64,000 nt of DNA from Paenibacillus sp. CC-CFT747. GTDB lineage: Bacteria > Bacillota > Bacilli > Paenibacillales > NBRC-103111. The notes beneath the pieces are model-generated. The model was not told the DNA's origin. It searched no databases and saw only the letters and a program-made list of their open reading frames with translations. Of this stretch, positions 9,919 to 20,184 are shown piece after piece. The stretch spans positions 2,825,501 to 2,889,500 of the forward strand of contig CP106741.1 in the NCBI GenBank assembly GCA_030323305.1. The letters are read 5' to 3'. Every line of letters begins with the position of its first letter. Position 1 is the first letter of the stretch. Position numbers and translations under genes: made by a program.

Positions 9919-10840
9919 CAGCGGCCACCTCCCGTCGGAGCTTTTGCCGCCACGGCGGCAAAATCGGCGGACCGCTTCCGGGCGACGGTCTTCTGCCTCC
10001 AGGCTCTCTGCAGGGAGGGCAGGACCAGCGCCACGATGACGATCAGTGCCGTGATCAGCTTCAGATCGGAAGCATCCAGCCATTCGACCCGCAGGGCGAG
10101 CGCGATGACGATGCGGTAGACGATGGAGCCGAGCACGACGGCGAGCGTGGCAAGAAAGACGGTCCGTGCGCCGAAAATCGCTTCGCCGATGATGACCGAA
10201 GCCAGTCCGATGACGATCATCCCGATCCCCATCGAGATGTCGGCAAAGCCGGACTGCTGGGTGATCAGAGCTCCGGAAAGGGCCACCAGCCCGTTCGAGA
10301 GGCTGACGCCGAGGATGGTCGTATTGTCCGTGTTCGCCCCGAAGGAGCGGATCATCCGAGCGTTATCGCCGGTCGCCCGCAGGGCGAGGCCGAGGTCCGT
10401 GCGGAGAAAAGCATCGAGCAGGAGCTTCACGGCGATCACCAGAACCGCGAGAACCGGTATCAGGTATTGCGGAGACAGGGGAGTGAATACCGTATCCGTG
10501 CTGAGCAGGGAAATGTTCGGCTTGCCCATAATCCTCATGTTGATGGAATACAGGGCGATCATCATCAGGATCCCGGCCAAGAGGCCGTTGACCTTCCCTT
10601 TCGTGTGCAGCAGGCCCGTGCAGGCGCCGGCCAAGAGTCCCCCGCCCAGAGCGGCCAGGCAGGCAAGCCAGGGCGCGGTACCGTGGGCGATCAGGATGGC
10701 GGCAATGCCGCCCCCGTCGTAAAGCTCCCGTCCACGGTGAGGTCCGGGAAGTCCAGGATGCGGAAGGTGATGTAAACCCCAAGCGCCATCAGGGCGTACA
10801 GAAGGCCGAGCTCCACCGCTCCGTTCATCGAGTCCATCAT
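9918..10840 (-). CDS. ABC transporter permease (branched-chain/TrpY-like; one frameshift)
   Basis: The start ATG at 10840 has AAAGGAGGACA upstream and reads MMDSMNGAVELGLLYALMALGVYITFRILDF, continuing into the conserved DLTVDGSFTTG block of this permease class. A C5 run at 10711-10715 breaks the frame; six bases there would restore TTGGGIAAILIAHGTAPW. The rest has eight or so membrane helices and ends at the TGATG overlap with the ATPase. It should form the membrane channel of the importer. Confidence 0.85.
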
Positions 10841-10903
10841 GGTGTTTGTCCTCCTTTAAGGGAAGAGAGCGGACGCGTTTAACGGTCCACCCTCTCTTAT
10901 CTG

Positions 10904-11950
10904 CTATTGGATGATATTCGTCTTGGGATCCTTCACGGCGCTCTTCATCGCATCGGTTACCGTGATGCCCTGTGCGGCAGCGGCCTTCAGGTTAAGGATG
11001 ACGTCCAGCTTATCTGGCACCGTAATCTTCATGTCGGCCGGCTTCTTGCCGTTCTTCAGGATGTCGACGGCCATCTGGCCGACCTGGTATCCGTGGTCGT
11101 AGTATTTGAAGCCGACGGTGGCGAAGGCGCCTTTCTCGACCGTATCGCGGTCACTCGAGAAGAACGGAATCTTCTTGTCGTTCGCGATCTGGATAATGGC
11201 ATCCACGCCGTTTACCACCGTGTTGTCCAGCGTGATGTAGAATGCATCCACCCGGCCGACGAGCGACTGGGCGGCCTGCTTTACTTCGGATGTATTCGTT
11301 ACGGGAGCTTTTACAAGCTCGATGCCCTTCTTCGCCAAAGCCTCCTTCGCTTTCTCGGTCATCACCACGGCATTCGGTTCCCCTTCATTAATGACGACGC
11401 CGACCTTCTTCACTTTGGGGAAGTTAGCGGCGATGAAGTCCATCAGGTTGGCGATGGCCTGCGGGTTCGTGTCCGAAGCCCCGGTCACCGTGCCGCCCGG
11501 TTTGTCCAGATTGGTTACAAGCTTCGCTCCGATCGGATCGGTTACGGCCGCGAACAGCACTGGCGCGTTCTTCACCTTCTGGACGACAGCCTGGGCGGAA
11601 GCGGTGGCGATCGCCAGCACGAGGTCGTTCTTGCCGGAGGCGATCTTCTGGGCGATGGACAGGTTATTCGTGGGATCTCCTTGGGCGGTGCTGAAATCCA
11701 CCTTCAGGTTAGTCCCCTCGACGAGTCCGCCTTCCTTCAAGGCATCGAGAAAGCCCTTGCGGGTGGCATCAAGCGAAGGATGCTCGACAATCTGGGAGAT
11801 GGCGACCGTATAGCTCTTCTTCGCTTCGGCGGACGGACTGGGCGAGGACGAGCCTCCCGCTCCCTGTGTATTGTCGGCCGGCTTGCTTCCACAGCCGGCA
11901 GCCGTCAGAAGCACGGCCGTGGTCACGAGTGACAGCCATAATTTCTTCAT
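10904..11950 (-). CDS. ABC transporter substrate-binding lipoprotein (ABC_sub_bind family)
   Basis: This 348-residue protein starts with a lipoprotein signal ending LLTAAGC, then a Ser/Pro-rich spacer. The ABC_sub_bind fold follows: YTVAISQIVEHPSLDATRKGFLDAL, FSTAQGDPTNNLSIAQK, VLAIATASAQAVVQ, LFAAVTDPIGAKLV. The family binds tryptophan, tyrosine or similar small molecules. It is the first gene of the operon, with its own promoter at 12074-12102 and a leader of about 115 bases in which I find no T-box consensus. Confidence 0.9.
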   Translation of the reverse strand: MKKLWLSLVTTAVLLTAAGCGSKPADNTQGAGGSSSPSPSAEAKKSYTVAISQIVEHPSLDATRKGFLDALKEGGLVEGTNLKVDFSTAQGDPTNNLSIAQKIASGKNDLVLAIATASAQAVVQKVKNAPVLFAAVTDPIGAKLVTNLDKPGGTVTGASDTNPQAIANLMDFIAANFPKVKKVGVVINEGEPNAVVMTEKAKEALAKKGIELVKAPVTNTSEVKQAAQSLVGRVDAFYITLDNTVVNGVDAIIQIANDKKIPFFSSDRDTVEKGAFATVGFKYYDHGYQVGQMAVDILKNGKKPADMKITVPDKLDVILNLKAAAAQGITVTDAMKSAVKDPKTNIIQ

Positions 11951-12073
11951 AACAATGGAACCCCTTTCGTAAGACGGATTTGGATTAATGCGTCACGCCG
12001 TACCTGCTTTTATGTACGAAAGCATTAAAGCGTAGGAAGGCACCGGTGATGCGGAGGCCTTGACATTATTCTA

Positions 12074-12102
12074 ATATTATATGGGAGTGTACTTTACGTC
12101 AA
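12074..12102 (-). promoter_or_regulatory. Sigma-A promoter of the ABC importer operon
   Basis: On the minus strand TTGACG (12102-12097) is followed after 17 bp by TAATAT (12079-12074); TATAAT at 12081-12076 with 15 bp is an alternative register. Either way transcription would start about 110-120 bases before the binding-protein gene. Confidence 0.65.
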
Positions 12103-12264
12103 TCACCTGCGGGAAACGGGAGGAGGAGCCAGGGAGGGTGCGCCTTCGCAGGCTGGGAGCCGAACAGATGAAAGCGGAGGATGGGAGGGAATTCTACCAT
12201 AAAGTGGTATAATGGCAGAAACGAAAGAACGCTGCATCCTACCCGTGAAGGAGGCCGGAGTGAT

Positions 12265-13046
12265 ATGAACATAGCGGAAATCCGAAACATTGTCCAAGCG
12301 GCGAGGAAGGCCGTATTCTTTGGCGGAGCGGGGGTCTCGACGGAAAGCCGGATTCCCGATTTCCGTTCGGCCTCCGGTCTGTACCGGACGGCTCAAGGGA
12401 CGGCCTACCCGCCCGAGGTCATGCTGAGCCGTCCTTTTTTGACACGCATCCGGAGGAGTTTTATGCGTTTTACCGGGCGAAAATGCTCCATCCCGGGGCG
12501 CAGCCTAACGACGCTCACCGGGCTCTCGCCAAGCTGGAGCGGGAAGGACGGCTCGCGGCGGTGGTCACGCAGAACATTGACGGCCTGCATCAGGCCGCGG
12601 GAAGCCGCCGGGTGCTGGAGCTGCACGGATCGGTGCACCGTAATTTCTGTACCGTATGCGGCCGGTTCCATGATCTCGCCTACGTGCTGGAAAGCGGCTC
12701 CGGGGTACCGGCCTGCACGGCCTGCGGCGGAACGCTCAAGCCTGATGTCGTGCTGTACGGGGAGAATCTGGACCCGCAGGTGCTGGAGGAGGCGGTGGAG
12801 GCTATCGGGGAGGCCGATGTGCTGATCGTCGGGGGGACGTCGCTCACTGTGAATCCGGCCGCTTCGCTGATCCGGCATTATACCGGGAACCGGCTCATCC
12901 TCCTTAACCGCGAAGCCACCCCTTATGACGACCGCGCGCAGTATATTGTCCGGGACAGCATCGGCGGGGTGCTCCGGTTTCTTACGGAGGGGAGTAGGGG
13001 AAGCTTTCGGGCCCTTATCTCTACAAGGACTCGAATCAATCGGTAA
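12265..13046 (+). CDS. NAD-dependent protein deacylase, sirtuin (one frameshift)
   Basis: Sirtuin motifs are clear: GGAGVSTESRIPDFRS at about 20-35 (NAD-binding loop), TQNIDGLHQ, the catalytic His in ELHGSVH, a zinc knuckle CxxC...CxxC (CTVCGRFH...CTACGG) and GTSLTVNPAASL. The frame breaks at the T6 run near 12434; a seventh T gives FFDTHPEEFYAFYRAKM and a normal length of about 260. It should remove acyl groups from lysines using NAD. The start ATG at 12265 follows GAAGGAGGCCGG, with a TATAAT at 12208-12213 upstream. Its 3' end overlaps the convergent LysR gene by about 10 bases. Confidence 0.88.
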
Positions 13047-13965
13047 CATCGTTGCATTCGGGTGTTTTATTTTCCTTTTGTAAGGCAAGTACTTCCCTTG
13101 CTGCTTCTATAAAAGATAACACGATGGGGGAAAGCCACTTGTCTTTATGCCACAACATCTGGGTATACACGTGCAAGCCAGGAATTTGCCAGGAAAGGGG
13201 AACCAGTTCCCCGCGTTCCACTTCGGCTATCGTTACGATTTCTGGTAGAAAGGCAATCCCGATTCCTGAAAGGGCACATTGTTTAATGGCCTCGGCACTG
13301 TGAAATTCTAAATACGTAATGCTATCCATGCCCTCTTTCTCAAATGACCGGTCAAACATGGTTCGATAGGGACAACCTTTTTCATTGGTCAGGAACACTT
13401 GCCCGTGAAAATCTTCCAGCTTTAGAACCGTTCGTTTGGCGAGCGGGTGATCGGGAGCAGCGAACAAGCGGAAAGTTTCTTCAAGCAGCGGTTCCACGGT
13501 GAGTCCGGTCGAGCGAATGGGTTCGTCCAACATATAGACGATATCCGCGGTTCCCTCAAAGAGGGTTTGCTTGAGCTCTTGATTAGGAACGGAGCGGAAG
13601 ATCAGACGTACTCCCGGATGCTGCGAACGAAACTGTTGAAAGACAGCTGGAAGCCGATAGGCGCAAATCACCTCATTGGCACTTATCGTTAGGGTGCCGC
13701 TTAGATTTTCATTGTCATGAACGACGCTGCGAGCCTCGTCCAATTTGTCAAGAACGCCTTGGATATGAGTTAAAAAGCGTTTACCCGCAGTAGTGAGAAC
13801 GAGCTGCTTGCCCAAGCGATCAAAGAGACGGACACCAAGCTCATTCTCCAATGCTTTAATTTGCATCGTGACGTTGGAGGGGACGTAGTTCAACACTTCC
13901 GCAGCCCGAGTGAAATTTAATGTGGAGGCAACCGTGCGGAACGTATTCAGTTGGCGCAGCTCCAT
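13036..13965 (-). CDS. LysR-family transcriptional regulator
   Basis: This 309-residue protein has an N-terminal winged helix (LNTFRTVASTLNFTRAAEVLNYVPSNVTMQIKALE) and a LysR effector-binding domain. It is divergent from the alpha/beta hydrolase at 14110; a perfect palindrome lies between them, so it very likely controls that gene and itself. The gene and its partner are clearly richer in A+T than the flanking DNA and are unbroken or nearly so, which suggests recent acquisition as a pair. Confidence 0.92.
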   Translation of the reverse strand: MELRQLNTFRTVASTLNFTRAAEVLNYVPSNVTMQIKALENELGVRLFDRLGKQLVLTTAGKRFLTHIQGVLDKLDEARSVVHDNENLSGTLTISANEVICAYRLPAVFQQFRSQHPGVRLIFRSVPNQELKQTLFEGTADIVYMLDEPIRSTGLTVEPLLEETFRLFAAPDHPLAKRTVLKLEDFHGQVFLTNEKGCPYRTMFDRSFEKEGMDSITYLEFHSAEAIKQCALSGIGIAFLPEIVTIAEVERGELVPLSWQIPGLHVYTQMLWHKDKWLSPIVLSFIEAAREVLALQKENKTPECNDVTD

Positions 13966-13985
13966 TATACCATCTCCCTTTTACT

Positions 13986-14000
13986 TTCAATATTATTGAA
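13986..14000. promoter_or_regulatory. LysR-type operator, perfect palindrome with T-N11-A
   Basis: TTCAATA-T-TATTGAA is a perfect 15-bp palindrome that contains the T-N11-A core expected of LysR boxes. It lies 20 bases upstream of the lysR start and about 110 bases upstream of the divergent hydrolase. Confidence 0.65.
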
Positions 14001-14109
14001 TTCTACTATGATTTCCATTCACTTTTATTGAGAGTATCACGGATCTATACTAACAACAAGAATACATCCCAAAGGTATGGTTTCCTTGTGAAAGGGGCAA
14101 ACAACACGA

Positions 14110-15127
14110 TGGAGTATGAAATTTTTAATCTGGGTGACGTAACCTTGCAATCAGGAGTGACGTTACCGAACGCTTTTCTTGCTTATAAGACTTATGGAAT
14201 ATTGAATGACAAGAAAGACAATGTCATCATCTACCCAACTGCTTTTGGCGACCTGCATGTTCAAAATGAATGGTTAATTGGGAGGGGATGGCCCTTGATC
14301 CTGAGAAATATTTCATTATCGTTCCAAATTTGCTTGGAAACGGATTATCTTCGTCCCCTAGTAACACGCCTCCGCCATTCGACCGTGCTAACTTTCCGCA
14401 GGTGACCATCTATGACAATGTTAAGTTCCAGCATCGCCTGGTTACCGAAAAATTCGGCATTCAAAAGATTGCTCTCGTAGTTGGGTGGTCCATGGGAGGC
14501 ATTCAGGCCTTTCAATGGGGTGCGAGTTATCCAGAGATGGTGGAACGAATGGCGCCTTTCGCGGCAATTGCAAAGCCGTGGCCCCATACCTTTGTGGTCC
14601 TGGACGGTATGAAAGCTGCGCTGATGGCTGCAGTTGGTTTCGATTCCAGTAAACTAAACCAGCTGACTTTTGCCGACATGGGCGCCGTTGGCCGGGTCTA
14701 TGCGGGATGGGGATTATCGCATGCGTTTTATAGAGAGGAGCTTTATCGTGAGATGGGATTTGACTCCTTGGAAGATTTCGTTACCGGCGTGTGGGAAGAT
14801 AGCTTTATGAAGATGGATCCGCATAATGTCCTGGCCATGTTATGGACAGGCCAACATGCAGATATTAGTGCAAACCCCTCCTATAACGGAGATTTCGATA
14901 AGGCACTTAAGAGTATTAAAGCTCTTTCCTGCATCATGCCGGGAAGCACTGACCTCTTCTGCACAGCGGACGATAATGAATACGAAGCTAAGCTTATACC
15001 TATTGCCGTCTTTAAACCAATCCCGTCGATCTGGGGCCATTTTGCCGGTCGCGGAATCAACCGTGCCGATAATCAATTTATCGATGATAACCTAAAACAC
15101 TTGTTAGCAAGCAGCACAAACGGATAG
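14110..15127 (+). CDS. Alpha/beta hydrolase, MetX-like (homoserine acetyltransferase fold; one frameshift)
   Basis: The N-terminus MEYEIFNLGDVTLQSGVTLP...AYKTYG and the block YFIIVPNLLGNGLSSSPSN are typical of MetX-like hydrolases. The nucleophile elbow is GWSMGG (Ser), and the C-terminal WGHFAGRG supplies the catalytic His. A break at the GGGAGGGG run near 14285 separates NEWLIG from EGMALDPEKYF. Unlike true MetX, the spacing and loops suggest a hydrolase rather than methionine synthesis, and no met gene is nearby. Regulation by the divergent LysR is expected. The DNA is AT-rich compared with neighbours. Confidence 0.8.
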
Positions 15128-15211
15128 ATCGTTATTTATCGAATTAAAAAAGGTAGCTGTGCCTTGATGAGGAATGGGGCCTTGACGAAGAGTGGGATTT
15201 GGAATAACGGG

Positions 15212-15242
15212 GAAGACCAGCCGGTGGAGGCTGGTCTTTTCT
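15212..15242 (+). terminator. Rho-independent terminator after the hydrolase
   Basis: AAGACCAGCC and GGCTGGTCTTTT form a 9-10 bp GC-rich stem around GGTGGA, followed by T residues. Confidence 0.85.
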
Positions 15243-15334
15243 TTGCCGGTTCCTCCTAAACATTACAGGTCTTCCATCCGATAAAGGTTGTATAGTTGTG
15301 ATCTTTACGAATGCTAATGGGATGGGAGACGTTT

Positions 15335-16840
15335 ATGAGTGATTTAAGTCAGATTGTTAAGGAAGATTTACGCAGAAAGAACGGATTGGTGTTTCGCATC
15401 CTGTTGATCAATTCCATCTTGTCGGTGGTAAGCCTGGCGGCTTTGAAGTCGCTGCCGGTATTCTTGATCGGTACGCTGGGATGCGTCTTGATGCAGGCGG
15501 CCTTCTGGTACCTCCATTTCCGCAGCAAGCATGAGAAAGCCCACGTTTATGCGCCATATGTGCCGATTGGCGGGTATATGCTGGTAACGCTGCTTATCGC
15601 GGTGGCTAAGCCGGATATGACGAATTTGCTCGCCTCCTTCATTATCCTGATTTTGTCCATGCTCTATATGCAGAGAACCTATATTCTGACGGGAGCCGGC
15701 TGCGCTCTTGTGCTGACGCTGTTCATTCTCTTCGGACAGGGGCCCTCTCTGGGAATCACCTTGGAAACGGCAATCTCTTATCTGTACCTGTTCCTGCTCG
15801 CCTGCGTCATGCTGCTGTTCTTCCCCAAGCTCACCGGGAACATGATGCAGGACATTACCCGTGCCTCCAGCAGCCTCGCCGGGATTACTGAGAAGATGAA
15901 AGAACAGAAGGATTTCATCCTCCGTCAGACCCAGCAGATCTCGGGAGAAGTCGGCGCGATAGCGGCGGCAAGCGGGAGCAACCATACAGAGTTCCGCAGC
16001 ATGGGGCAGGCATTTCAAGAAATTACGGCCGGCTCGAAGGAGCAGGCAGCGGCGGGAATGGAAATGATGAATCACATTCAGGAGACGGGCGACCGCCTGA
16101 ACCGGATGATCTCCTCCGTCTCGGACCTGAAGGCGGATGCCTCCGTTGCGGAGGAAACCTCGATGCAGGGCGGAGAAATCGTCCATACCCTGGAGCAGGT
16201 CATCGGGGACTTCCTGACGTTCACCCGGGAACTGACCGCGAACATGAACGAGCTCAACGCCAAAATCCGCGAAACGACCGGCTTCAACCAGGATATCCGG
16301 GAGATCGCCGAACAGACCAATCTGCTTTCCTTGAACGCAAGCATCGAAGCGGCCCGGGCCGGCGAGCACGGACGGGGGTTCGCGGTCGTCGCCAGCGAAA
16401 TCCGCAAGCTGTCCGATTCCGCCGCCCAATCGGCGGACCGGATTTCCCGCAACCTGGCCGATTTGTCCAACCAGTCGAACGTTACGCTTGAGACCGTGCA
16501 CAGCATCGCCGAGCAGGTGAAGACCAGCTCGGAATCGACGGGGCAGACCCGCGAGGCGTTCCAGCGTATCCTTGGCTCGATCGAGACGCTGAAGGAACGG
16601 ACGCTGTCCCTGGACGAGGCAATCGGCTTCGTGCAGGCCTCGAACCGTTCCACGGCGGATTTGACTACCGGCTTCGTGGCGATTTGCGACCAGACGGCTG
16701 CCACGATGAAGGAGATGAGTGCTTCCATCGAGGGCTTGATCGAGCTGAACCACAAGTCGGTGGAGGAGCTCGCGGAGGTGGGACGCCGCATCAGCGAGAT
16801 GGTCCACGAAGACCCGGAGAACGGCAATACGTCCACGTAA
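15335..16840 (+). CDS. Methyl-accepting chemotaxis protein without periplasmic sensor
   Basis: I take the ATG at 15335 (GGGAGAC upstream) over the ATG at 15311, giving 501 residues. The first 175 residues form about five to six closely packed membrane helices with no extracellular domain; the remainder is the MCP signalling hairpin, with its tip [29 protein letters not shown]. No HAMP domain is apparent. The arrangement fits a receptor that senses membrane or intracellular state and signals through CheA/CheW, encoded elsewhere. It is single-gene and intact. Confidence 0.9.
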   Translation: MSDLSQIVKEDLRRKNGLVFRILLINSILSVVSLAALKSLPVFLIGTLGCVLMQAAFWYLHFRSKHEKAHVYAPYVPIGGYMLVTLLIAVAKPDMTNLLASFIILILSMLYMQRTYILTGAGCALVLTLFILFGQGPSLGITLETAISYLYLFLLACVMLLFFPKLTGNMMQDITRASSSLAGITEKMKEQKDFILRQTQQISGEVGAIAAASGSNHTEFRSMGQAFQEITAGSKEQAAAGMEMMNHIQETGDRLNRMISSVSDLKADASVAEETSMQGGEIVHTLEQVIGDFLTFTRELTANMNELNAKIRETTGFNQDIREIAEQTNLLSLNASIEAARAGEHGRGFAVVASEIRKLSDSAAQSADRISRNLADLSNQSNVTLETVHSIAEQVKTSSESTGQTREAFQRILGSIETLKERTLSLDEAIGFVQASNRSTADLTTGFVAICDQTAATMKEMSASIEGLIELNHKSVEELAEVGRRISEMVHEDPENGNTST

Positions 16841-16946
16841 GAAGGACCGCTTCAGGAATGAGAGAAGACCGCCATGCTTCCTGGCGAATCGCTTCTTCCT
16901 GCCCCTTCCTAATCCTGCGGACAGGAAGCCTCAAAATGGATTCGCC

Positions 16947-16995
16947 AAACGCCCTTTCCCTGCAGCCTGCCGGCCGCTTGGAAGGGGCGTTTTTG
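16947..16995 (+). terminator. Terminator after the chemoreceptor gene
   Basis: AAACGCCCTTTCC pairs with GGAAGGGGCGTTTTT across a loop of about 21 bases that is itself GC-rich. It lies 107 bases after the receptor stop. Confidence 0.7.
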
Positions 16996-17111
16996 CAGGG
17001 ATCCACGGATATTGGCAGCGGAGTTTTTCTGGAAAATGGTGAGAGGTTTTCCTCCCGGCCGGGTAAGGTATGATGAGGGAATGGAAGAGACCTTGGGCAG
17101 GGGGTGGGAAG

Positions 17112-17336
17112 ATGGAGAACTATCAGATGTTAATCGGAGTGGTCATGGAGAAGCTGGGGCAGACCTACAAGGAACTGAAATTTCATTACGACAGCTTGGG
17201 GAGCGTGCTGGCGGAGCACTCTCCGGAGGAGAGAAAGCAGATTCCGGAGCTGACAACCATGGAGGATCTGCGCGGGACCTACGGGGAGCTTATCCGTACG
17301 CTGGAGGACCGGTACCCGGGAATCCGCGGTTTGTAG
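17112..17336 (+). CDS. Small helical protein of unknown function
   Basis: The product is 74 residues (MENYQMLIGVVMEKLGQTYK...), predicted to be entirely helical, with no signal peptide or membrane helix. The start ATG at 17112 has GGGGGTGGGAAG just before it. It precedes the STM3941-like gene by 34 bases on the same strand, so the two are probably co-transcribed. I do not recognise the family. Confidence 0.6.
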   Translation: MENYQMLIGVVMEKLGQTYKELKFHYDSLGSVLAEHSPEERKQIPELTTMEDLRGTYGELIRTLEDRYPGIRGL

Positions 17337-17370
17337 GCGTAAGAAAGACAGGTAACAGAGGGAGAGGAGG

Positions 17371-17899
17371 ATGGGAATGATTCCAACCAAAGAGATCGTC
17401 ATTTATCCGAAAACAGGCAAGCTGGTGGGGCTAAGCGTGCTTTCCCTTGTCTTCGTCGTGCTCGGCGCTGTGTTCATCTTGGCAGGCCTGGCCGAGGACG
17501 AGACTTCCATTGTGCTGGTGGTGATCGGGGCGGTCAGCGTCCTGTTTTTGGGGGATGCTTGCTATACTTGATCTCCCGGGTAATCAACAAGAAGCCTTCC
17601 TGGTCCTTACCGACGAGGGCTTGGTGGACAACTCTTCCGCTATTGGGGGAGGAGAGCTGAAGTGGACGGAAATCCGTGAAATCGTCCCTTATGAATTCAT
17701 GGGCCAGCCTTTTATCGGCCTGAAGCTTCACGACACGGAACGCTACCTGGCAAGCCGCACCGGCTTTCAGCGCCTGCTGATGAAAGCGAACCGGGGAATG
17801 GTGGATGCTCCGATCAATATCGCCCAGAACACCCTCCGTCAGCCGCTGGAAGAGATCTACGGGATCATGGCGGACAAATGGGAGAGGGCTAACCGGTAA
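17371..17899 (+). CDS. STM3941-family membrane protein (two frameshifts)
   Basis: The N-terminus IPTKEIVIYPKTGKLVG and two membrane helices (LSVLSLVFVVLGAVFIL; IVLVVIGAVSVLFLG) are followed by a cytoplasmic domain LVLTDEGLVDNSS...LKWTEIREI...INIAQNTLRQPLEEIYGIM, typical of this roughly 175-residue uncharacterised family. The G5 at 17550-17554 and a CC near 17606 each need one extra base to give LGGCLLYLISRVINKKPSLVL. Function unknown. Confidence 0.75.
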
Positions 17900-17932
17900 G
17901 CCTCCTGTAAAAGCGGAAGAGGCTTACTAGAG

Positions 17933-17960
17933 AAAACGCGGCTTCGGCGGCGTTTTTTTT
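17933..17960 (+). terminator. Terminator with TTCG tetraloop
   Basis: AAAACGCGGC-TTCG-GCGGCGTTTTTTTT forms a stable UUCG-capped hairpin with eight Ts. A second, weaker hairpin (TAAGCCTC...GAGGCTTA, 17897-17926) overlaps the upstream stop codon. Confidence 0.9.
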
Positions 17961-18174
17961 GTTGGGCGTAACCACGCTGAGGAGCCGTCCGGACGATGGG
18001 CGTTCCACCTCTTGTTCCTGACGGACAGGCTGCTTTCGGGAACGGCACGAAGAAAAGCTGTTGTTCGGCGAGCAGCAGGCGGGACGGCTCAGCCGGAATA
18101 CACCCCGCGTCTTTCCGGCGGGGAGTGCCCTCTATATAATGAAGGTAAGACATAGCCATGACGGAGTGAGAAGA

Positions 18175-20184
18175 ATGGGGAAAATCAAAACGGCCGGCCT
18201 CCTGGCCGCCCTTGCGGCGGGGGTGCTGCTGTTGAACGGTTGGATTAACTATAGGCTGTTCCAGCCGCTGCCCGGGGCTGCTCCTGTAATCAACACGCTA
18301 AGGCGCCATCTGGACGACGGGGCGTTCGCCCTTTTGTTCCTGACGGCGGGGCTGGTGTTTGTCGGGATGGCGGCGGCCATGAGGGAAAGAGGTTATGGGC
18401 AACTGGGGCTTTTTGCCCTGTTCGCTTCCGCTCAGCTGTTCGCGGAATGGGACGAAGGAAGGCTGCTGTTCGGCGAGCTGCCCGAGGTTCCTTACGGCTC
18501 GCTCGCGATCAAATGCGGGACCGCCTTCCTGGCCTTCTCCTTCGTCCGCCGTCTGCTCACGGACCAGGAGTCGCAGGGAAGCCGGGCGGTGTCGGCCGCA
18601 GCGGGCCTTCTGTGGGCGGCTATTGCGGCCGCCACGGCCTTCGGAGCGGCGGAGCCGGTCTTCGCCTGGCTGAACGCCCTGTTTCTTCTGTTGGTGTTCA
18701 CCAATATCGCGCTGACGGCTCCCCGCTTTCTCGTCCGGCTGAGGCGGGAGCCGGAGACGCAGGAGCTGCGCTGGCTGGCCTGGGGGTCCTGCTGTTTCTC
18801 CTTCTGCTGCTTCCGGACATCGGCAAGGACGGGCTGGAGGCGCTGCTGGGCCGGCCGCTCGGGTACCTGCCGGTGTTCTGGGAGCAAGCGCTTGAGGATA
18901 CCTTCCCGTGGGCGCTGCTCGAGCTGCTGGCCCTGTACGGGCTTCTGTTCCTGCGGCGCTTCCTCCGGACGCTGGAGGCCAACCGGGCGGCCGTCCGCCG
19001 GCTGGAGCTTCAGAACGCGGCCCTAGGCGAGGAAGCAGACCTTAGGCATCGCCTGGACGAGTGGCTCTCGGTGCTGACCCGGACCTACCGGGTTCCCGAT
19101 CTGGAGCAGAGCGTCGTCCGGGAAGGGGCCCGTTACTTCGCGCCGGCGGTTTTCCGGCTGATGGTGAGAGACCCGGGCAGCGGAAGCCTCCGCGTGGCGG
19201 GAGAGCCGATGACGGAGGAGGAACGGGTGGTGCTGGAGCGGGCCCTTCGCGAACGGGCGGGCCGGTCGGCCGGCATGCTGCAGCCGGGGGAGGTGGCGGA
19301 GCTGCCCGGCTTCCTCTTGGGCGCCGCCGGCCGGGGAGGCGGCGCCGAGCGGTACCTCGTTCTATCGGGTGGGGAAGGAGAACTCCCCGCCCGGGAAGGC
19401 CGGGAGTGGTCGGCCCTGCGGCTGATGGCGCGGTATGTCTCGATCTTCCTCGATTATTTCGCGCTTCTCGAGAACCGGCTCGCCGAATGGGAACGGAGCC
19501 GGGAGGAGCAGCCGTGGGTTTCGAAGCTGTTCCTGCAGCTGGCGGAGAAGGAACGGAAGCGGCTCGCTTCCGATCTGCACGACGAGGTGCTGCAGGAGCT
19601 GCTCCACGTCCGGCGCCAGGCCGACGGGCTTTCCGCCGCTCTCCCCGCTCCGCTTGCGGCCGGCCTGGACCGGCTGCTCCTCGGCCTGGACAACGCGGAG
19701 TTTCTCCTCCGCGAAACGTGCCGGGAGCTCATGCCGTCCTTTCTTGCGGAGAGGGGAGTGGGGCGGGCCGTGGACCGGCTCGTGGAGAAGACGAGGCTGC
19801 AGGCCGACTTCGAGCTCCGTTACCGGGCGCAGCCCTTGACGGAAGAGCTTGGCGAAGAGGAGATGGTGACGGTCTACCGGGTCATCCAGGAGCTGCTCTC
19901 CAATGCGGGCAAGCATTCGGAAGCCGGCACCGTCGACCTGTTCCTCGGGCAAAGGACGGAGCCGTCGTCATCCGGTACGCCGACGACGGCAAGGGGGTCG
20001 AGCTGAAGCAAGCAATGGCCGCCGAGCGGCTCGGCCTGCGGGGGATGGCCGAACGGCTGAAGGTGGCGGGCGGCTCGGTGCAGCTCGACTCCGCCCCCGG
20101 CCGGGGATGAAGGCCCTCTGCGTCCTGCCGGTCCGGGAGCTGGATCGGGAACGGGCAGGGGCCATCAGGGAGAACCCAGCCTGA
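18175..20184 (+). CDS. ComP/DegS-like membrane histidine kinase (frameshifts)
   Basis: From the ATG at 18175 (GGAGTGAGAAG upstream; TATAAT at 18135-18140) the first 270 residues alternate hydrophobic helices and short loops. A GAF-like region follows, then the HisKA_3 box LAEKERKRLASDLHDEVLQEL and an ATPase domain (VIQELLSNAGKHSEA, YADDGKGVEL, LGLRGMAERLKVAGG). Breaks occur near 18785 (CCTGGGGG), 19955 and 20104; the last converts a premature stop after SAPGRG into MKALCVLPVRELD ending at 20184. It is the likely partner of the convergent response regulator at 20165-20807. Confidence 0.8.

Noticed and set aside
11951..12070. T-box or riboswitch in the leader of the ABC importer operon
   Set aside because: The leader is only about 115 bases and lacks the T-box AGGGTGG consensus or any other riboswitch core I can recognise.
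15368..16807. 479-codon open frame antisense to the chemoreceptor
   Set aside because: Pure codon shadow of a GC-rich, intact MCP gene; composition is Arg/Gly/His-rich and has no motif or RBS.
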